From Ameyamaea chiangmaiensis (lineage in GTDB: Bacteria > Pseudomonadota > Alphaproteobacteria > Acetobacterales > Acetobacteraceae): a stretch of 64,000 bases of DNA. The stretch covers positions 1 to 64,000 of the forward strand of contig NZ_BAPT01000001.1 in assembly GCF_025995235.1 (NCBI RefSeq), read 5' to 3'. This document shows, one piece after another, positions 61,330 through 64,000 of the stretch. The notes under the pieces are model-generated. The model was given only the letters and a program-made list of their open reading frames with translations. It was not told the DNA's origin and did not search any database. Positions within the stretch are counted from its first letter, which is position 1. Each line of letters opens with the position of its first letter. The position numbers and the translations under genes are program-made.

Positions 61330-62331
61330 TCAGGCGCGGCGCGGTAGCGGCGGCGCGCTGTGCATGGCCTCCCTCGGCCGGGTCGCGGCGGCATCGGCGC
61401 GTCCCAGAACAGACCAGCCCGTCGCCTCTACCAGAAGTTCCAGCGCCTCGGTTCCCAACAGCGAATTGCCCTGTTCGTTCAGCCCCGGCGACCACACGGC
61501 GATCGACGCGATTCCGGGGACGATGGCCAGAATGCCGCCACCCACGCCGGACTTGCCCGGCAGCCCCACCCGCACCGCGAACGAGCCCGATCCGTCATAG
61601 TGTCCGCATGTCATCATGACGGCGGCCACCGTCCGCGCCGTGCGCGATGCGATCGCCATGCCCCGGCGAGAGGGCGCACGGCCGCCCGTCATCAGGAAAC
61701 GTCCTGATTCCGCCAGTTGCCGGCAGGTCATGGTCAGGGCGCACTGATGGAAATACTGCCGCAGGACCGCCGAGGTATTGTTCTGCACCGTGCCGAAGGT
61801 GCGCATGTAGTTGGCCAGCGCGACGTTGCGGAACCCGCTGTCATATTCCGCGCGGGCGATAGCTTCGTCGTAGCGCACGGAGGCGCCGTCGTCGGTCAGG
61901 GATCGCATGAAGGCCAGAAAGTCGTGGCGTGCCTGCTGGCGGCCAAGACGCGTAATCAACTGGTCGGTTACTACGATCGCGCCCGCGTTGATGAATGGAT
62001 TGCGCGGAATGCCGTGCTCGCTCTCAAGCTGCGTGATCGAGTTGAAGGCACTCCCCGAGGGTTCCTGCCGGACATGGGTCCACAACGTACTGCCCACGGT
62101 CTCCAGGGCCATCGTCAGGGCATGCACCTTGGAGATGCTCTGGATCGAAAACGGCTCTTCCGCATCACCGGCGAGGTGCATCCGGCCATCGGCCTCCAGC
62201 ACTGCCAGACCGAACTTGCGCGGGTCCACCGCAGCGAGCGGCGCGATGTAACGGGGCAGCACGCCCCGGTCGCGGCGGCGGCGCAGCTGGGCGGTAATGG
62301 CGGTCAGGATAGGCGCGAGATCGGTGGTCAT
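61330..62331 (-). CDS. glsA: Glutaminase
   Basis: 333 residues. Serine-dependent beta-lactamase-like fold: active Ser in FSIQSISKVHAL (SxxK), FINAGAIV, the Tyr-Asn region and GKSGVGGGI near the C-terminus. It hydrolyses glutamine to glutamate and ammonia. Length is normal with a short Ala/Arg-rich tail. Confidence 0.93.
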   Translation of the reverse strand: MTTDLAPILTAITAQLRRRRDRGVLPRYIAPLAAVDPRKFGLAVLEADGRMHLAGDAEEPFSIQSISKVHALTMALETVGSTLWTHVRQEPSGSAFNSITQLESEHGIPRNPFINAGAIVVTDQLITRLGRQQARHDFLAFMRSLTDDGASVRYDEAIARAEYDSGFRNVALANYMRTFGTVQNNTSAVLRQYFHQCALTMTCRQLAESGRFLMTGGRAPSRRGMAIASRTARTVAAVMMTCGHYDGSGSFAVRVGLPGKSGVGGGILAIVPGIASIAVWSPGLNEQGNSLLGTEALELLVEATGWSVLGRADAAATRPREAMHSAPPLPRRA

Positions 62332-62572
62332 CGTGGGGTGTCATACTCTGTCGGTCAAAAAGGCCGGAGGGTGTCCGCGCGCCGAGCAGAGCATATTTCG
62401 GGGTGGGTGTGATGAACTTCCCCGTGTGTTCATGCAAAAATCGCATATCAGATATGGTATTACCGAAAATAACCGTCGGGGCGGGAGGCGACCGTTCCGC
62501 GCGGTCCGGCAATTGGCGCTTCCCCTGACGCGCCGGCTGGTGAACACTCACCCCCACCAGCAGGAGACGCCG

Positions 62573-63616
62573 ATGAATGTGACGGTCACCGACCCAGTTT
62601 TCGACCTGCCGCGCGGCTGCACGTTCGACGCGGCGGACTGGGCGATCCTCGCCCGCTGCTGGTATCCGGTCGCGGTCGCGCGCGACGTCGGAGACCAACC
62701 GGTGGGCGGTGTGCTGCTCGACGCGCCGCTGGTGATCTATCGCGCGGATGGGGTGCTCGTGGTGGCTGACGATCTGTGTCCGCATCGCGGGGTGCCGCTG
62801 AGCATGGGCGTCGGCGACGGTCGGACGATCGCCTGCGCCTATCACGGCTTTCGCTTCGGGGCGGAAGGGCGGTGCGTGCGGGTGCCGGCCCATCCCGACA
62901 ACGCGATCCCGGGCAAGCTGCACCTGCGCACCTATCCCGCGATCGAACGCTACGGACTTGTCTGGACCTGCCTGCGTCCGGAGGGGGAGGCCGTCCTGCC
63001 GCCGATGCCCCACTGGGACGATCCGGCCTACCAGCAGATTACGTGTCCGTGGATCGACATCGGTGGCTTTGCCGGCCGTCAGGTCGAGGGCTTCATCGAC
63101 GTCGCGCATTTCGCCTTTGTCCACACGGCGACCTTTGCCGACCCGGGCAATGCCGTGGTGCCGTCCTATGTGCCGCGCCGCACGGCGGACGGGTTCGAGG
63201 CCGAATACCGCAGTTCGGTGGCCAATTATCCGGTCGGTATCGTGGGCAATGCGCCGCCCGGGTTTGAGTGGCTGCGGCATTTTCGCGTGCACCTGCCGTT
63301 CACGGCGACGCTGGAGATTCATTTTCCCGACGACGGTCGTCTGGTGATCATGAACGCGGCCGCGCCCGTCTCGGCGCGCAAGACGCGCATGTTCGCGCCG
63401 ATCTGTCGCAATTTCGACACGGGCGGCCCCGTCGAACCGGTTTATGAGTTCAACCGGCGCGTCTTTGAAGAGGACAGGGCACTGGTCGAAGCGCAGAAGC
63501 CCGAGAACCTGCCGCTCGATCCCACCCTGGAAGCACACGTCATGGCTGACCGGAGTTCCATTGCCTACCGGCGTGGGCTGAAGGACATGGGATTGAGCCG
63601 CTTCTTCACCGCCTGA
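62573..63616 (+). CDS. Rieske-type aromatic ring-hydroxylating oxygenase, VanA-like
   Basis: 347 residues from the ATG at 62573 (CAGGAGACGCCG); the frame open to 62297 re-reads upstream DNA. The Rieske cluster is CPHRG and CAYHGF (C-x-H and C-x2-H). The catalytic domain has the mononuclear-iron motif in FIDVAHFAFVH. Single-component oxygenases of this type demethylate vanillate or act on related aromatics, needing a separate reductase, which is not adjacent. Substrate unknown. Confidence 0.88.
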   Translation: MNVTVTDPVFDLPRGCTFDAADWAILARCWYPVAVARDVGDQPVGGVLLDAPLVIYRADGVLVVADDLCPHRGVPLSMGVGDGRTIACAYHGFRFGAEGRCVRVPAHPDNAIPGKLHLRTYPAIERYGLVWTCLRPEGEAVLPPMPHWDDPAYQQITCPWIDIGGFAGRQVEGFIDVAHFAFVHTATFADPGNAVVPSYVPRRTADGFEAEYRSSVANYPVGIVGNAPPGFEWLRHFRVHLPFTATLEIHFPDDGRLVIMNAAAPVSARKTRMFAPICRNFDTGGPVEPVYEFNRRVFEEDRALVEAQKPENLPLDPTLEAHVMADRSSIAYRRGLKDMGLSRFFTA

Positions 63617-63623
63617 GGTTGCC

Positions 63624-64000
63624 TCATGGCGTTTCGGGCAGGCGCCAGTCGATCGGCGTGAGGCCGTGTTCGACAAGATAGGCATTGGCCCTGGAGAAGT
63701 GGCGGCAGCCGAAAAACCCGTTATAGGCCGACAGCGGCGACGGGTGTGCTGCCTTGAGCACAAGATGGCGGGAGGCGTCGACAAAGCCGGCCTTGCGTTG
63801 CGCGTAGGCACCCCACAGCATGAACACCAGTGGCCGGTCCTGTTCGTTGACCCGCGCGATGACCGCGTCGGTAAAGCGCTCCCACCCCTTGCCCTGATGG
63901 GACGCGGCGCGGCCGCGTTCGACGGTCAGCACGCTGTTGAGCAAAAGCACTCCCTGCCTGGCCCAGGACTCGAGAAAGCCGTGACGCGCGGGGGGGATGT
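63624..64000 (-). CDS. ung: Uracil-DNA glycosylase, C-terminal part
   Basis: About 125 residues of a family 1 UDG, cut by the window edge (N-terminus lies beyond 64000). Seen: LLLNSVLTVERG, FMLWGAYAQRK and the DNA-binding HPSPLSAYNGFFGCRHFS with catalytic-loop His. It removes uracil from DNA. Ends 8 bases from the Rieske gene (convergent). Confidence 0.92.
   Translation of the reverse strand, partial: IPPARHGFLESWARQGVLLLNSVLTVERGRAASHQGKGWERFTDAVIARVNEQDRPLVFMLWGAYAQRKAGFVDASRHLVLKAAHPSPLSAYNGFFGCRHFSRANAYLVEHGLTPIDWRLPETP

Noticed and set aside
62165..63811. Open frame of 548 codons on the minus strand
   Set aside because: It crosses the Rieske oxygenase gene in antisense and is His/Arg-rich; a shadow.

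Overview
The window looks like chromosome of an alphaproteobacterium, most likely an acetic acid bacterium (Acetobacteraceae). The support is a GC-rich background, an RpoH-type sigma factor with the QKKLFFNL box, a CtrA orthologue, an NDUFS4-type complex I subunit, an alphaproteobacterial che operon and a DUF6476/RluA/rpoH gene order. Genus cannot be decided from the sequence alone.

Layout. (1) 1-1154: wreck of a GC-rich tyrosine integrase (in-frame stop plus frameshift). (2) 1213-8354: a strongly AT-rich integrated mobilizable element of about 7.1 kb. It is bounded by a perfect 17-bp direct repeat that is also the 3' end of tRNA-Glu(CTC). It carries a HEPN-motif protein, a HUH-type rolling-circle Rep, a candidate oriT, mobC, a MobA-like relaxase with a second gene nested inside it, a serine resolvase with a res-like region, and an apparently intact tyrosine integrase facing the tRNA. 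(3) 8.5-19 kb: DUF6476-like, RluA, rpoH, a degenerate kinase gene with a small membrane gene, fliJ-fliI, ctrA, a lytic transglycosylase, a peroxiredoxin and a thioesterase. (4) 19-26.4 kb: a tightly overlapped chemotaxis operon on the minus strand (mcp, STAS, cheY, cheA, cheW, cheR, cheB, cheY, and a small protein with a DxxxQ motif). (5) 26.5-39.2 kb: PepSY iron-uptake cassette, GT4/LpxH-like pair, transglutaminase, DEAD-box helicase, YeiH exporter, MFS, csaA, gpt, murQ. (6) 39.2-50.3 kb: two tRNAs, NDUFS4-type gene, GT2, a cobalamin riboswitch driving a TonB-dependent receptor, an SDR without catalytic residues, a two-component pair with a His/Pro-rich sensor loop, a PRC-barrel protein, MFS. 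(7) 50.3-64 kb: ynfA, cysK, rhodanese, DUF2272 lipoprotein, mtnA, an AT-hook/histone-H1-like protein, a hydroxyacid dehydrogenase, rarA, a second TonB receptor, glutaminase, a Rieske oxygenase and a partial ung.

The points most worth follow-up are the natural Glu at residue 51 of CtrA (the phospho-acceptor position; D51E is a phosphomimetic form used in Caulobacter), the pseudokinase beside the flagellar export genes, the nested gene and HEPN protein in the mobile element, the small DxxxQ protein after cheY, and the SDR that has lost its Ser-Tyr-Lys triad. Flagellar export, CtrA and chemotaxis genes lie together, which suggests a motility locus controlled by an unusual CtrA. All functional calls come from reading motifs, not from database searches.
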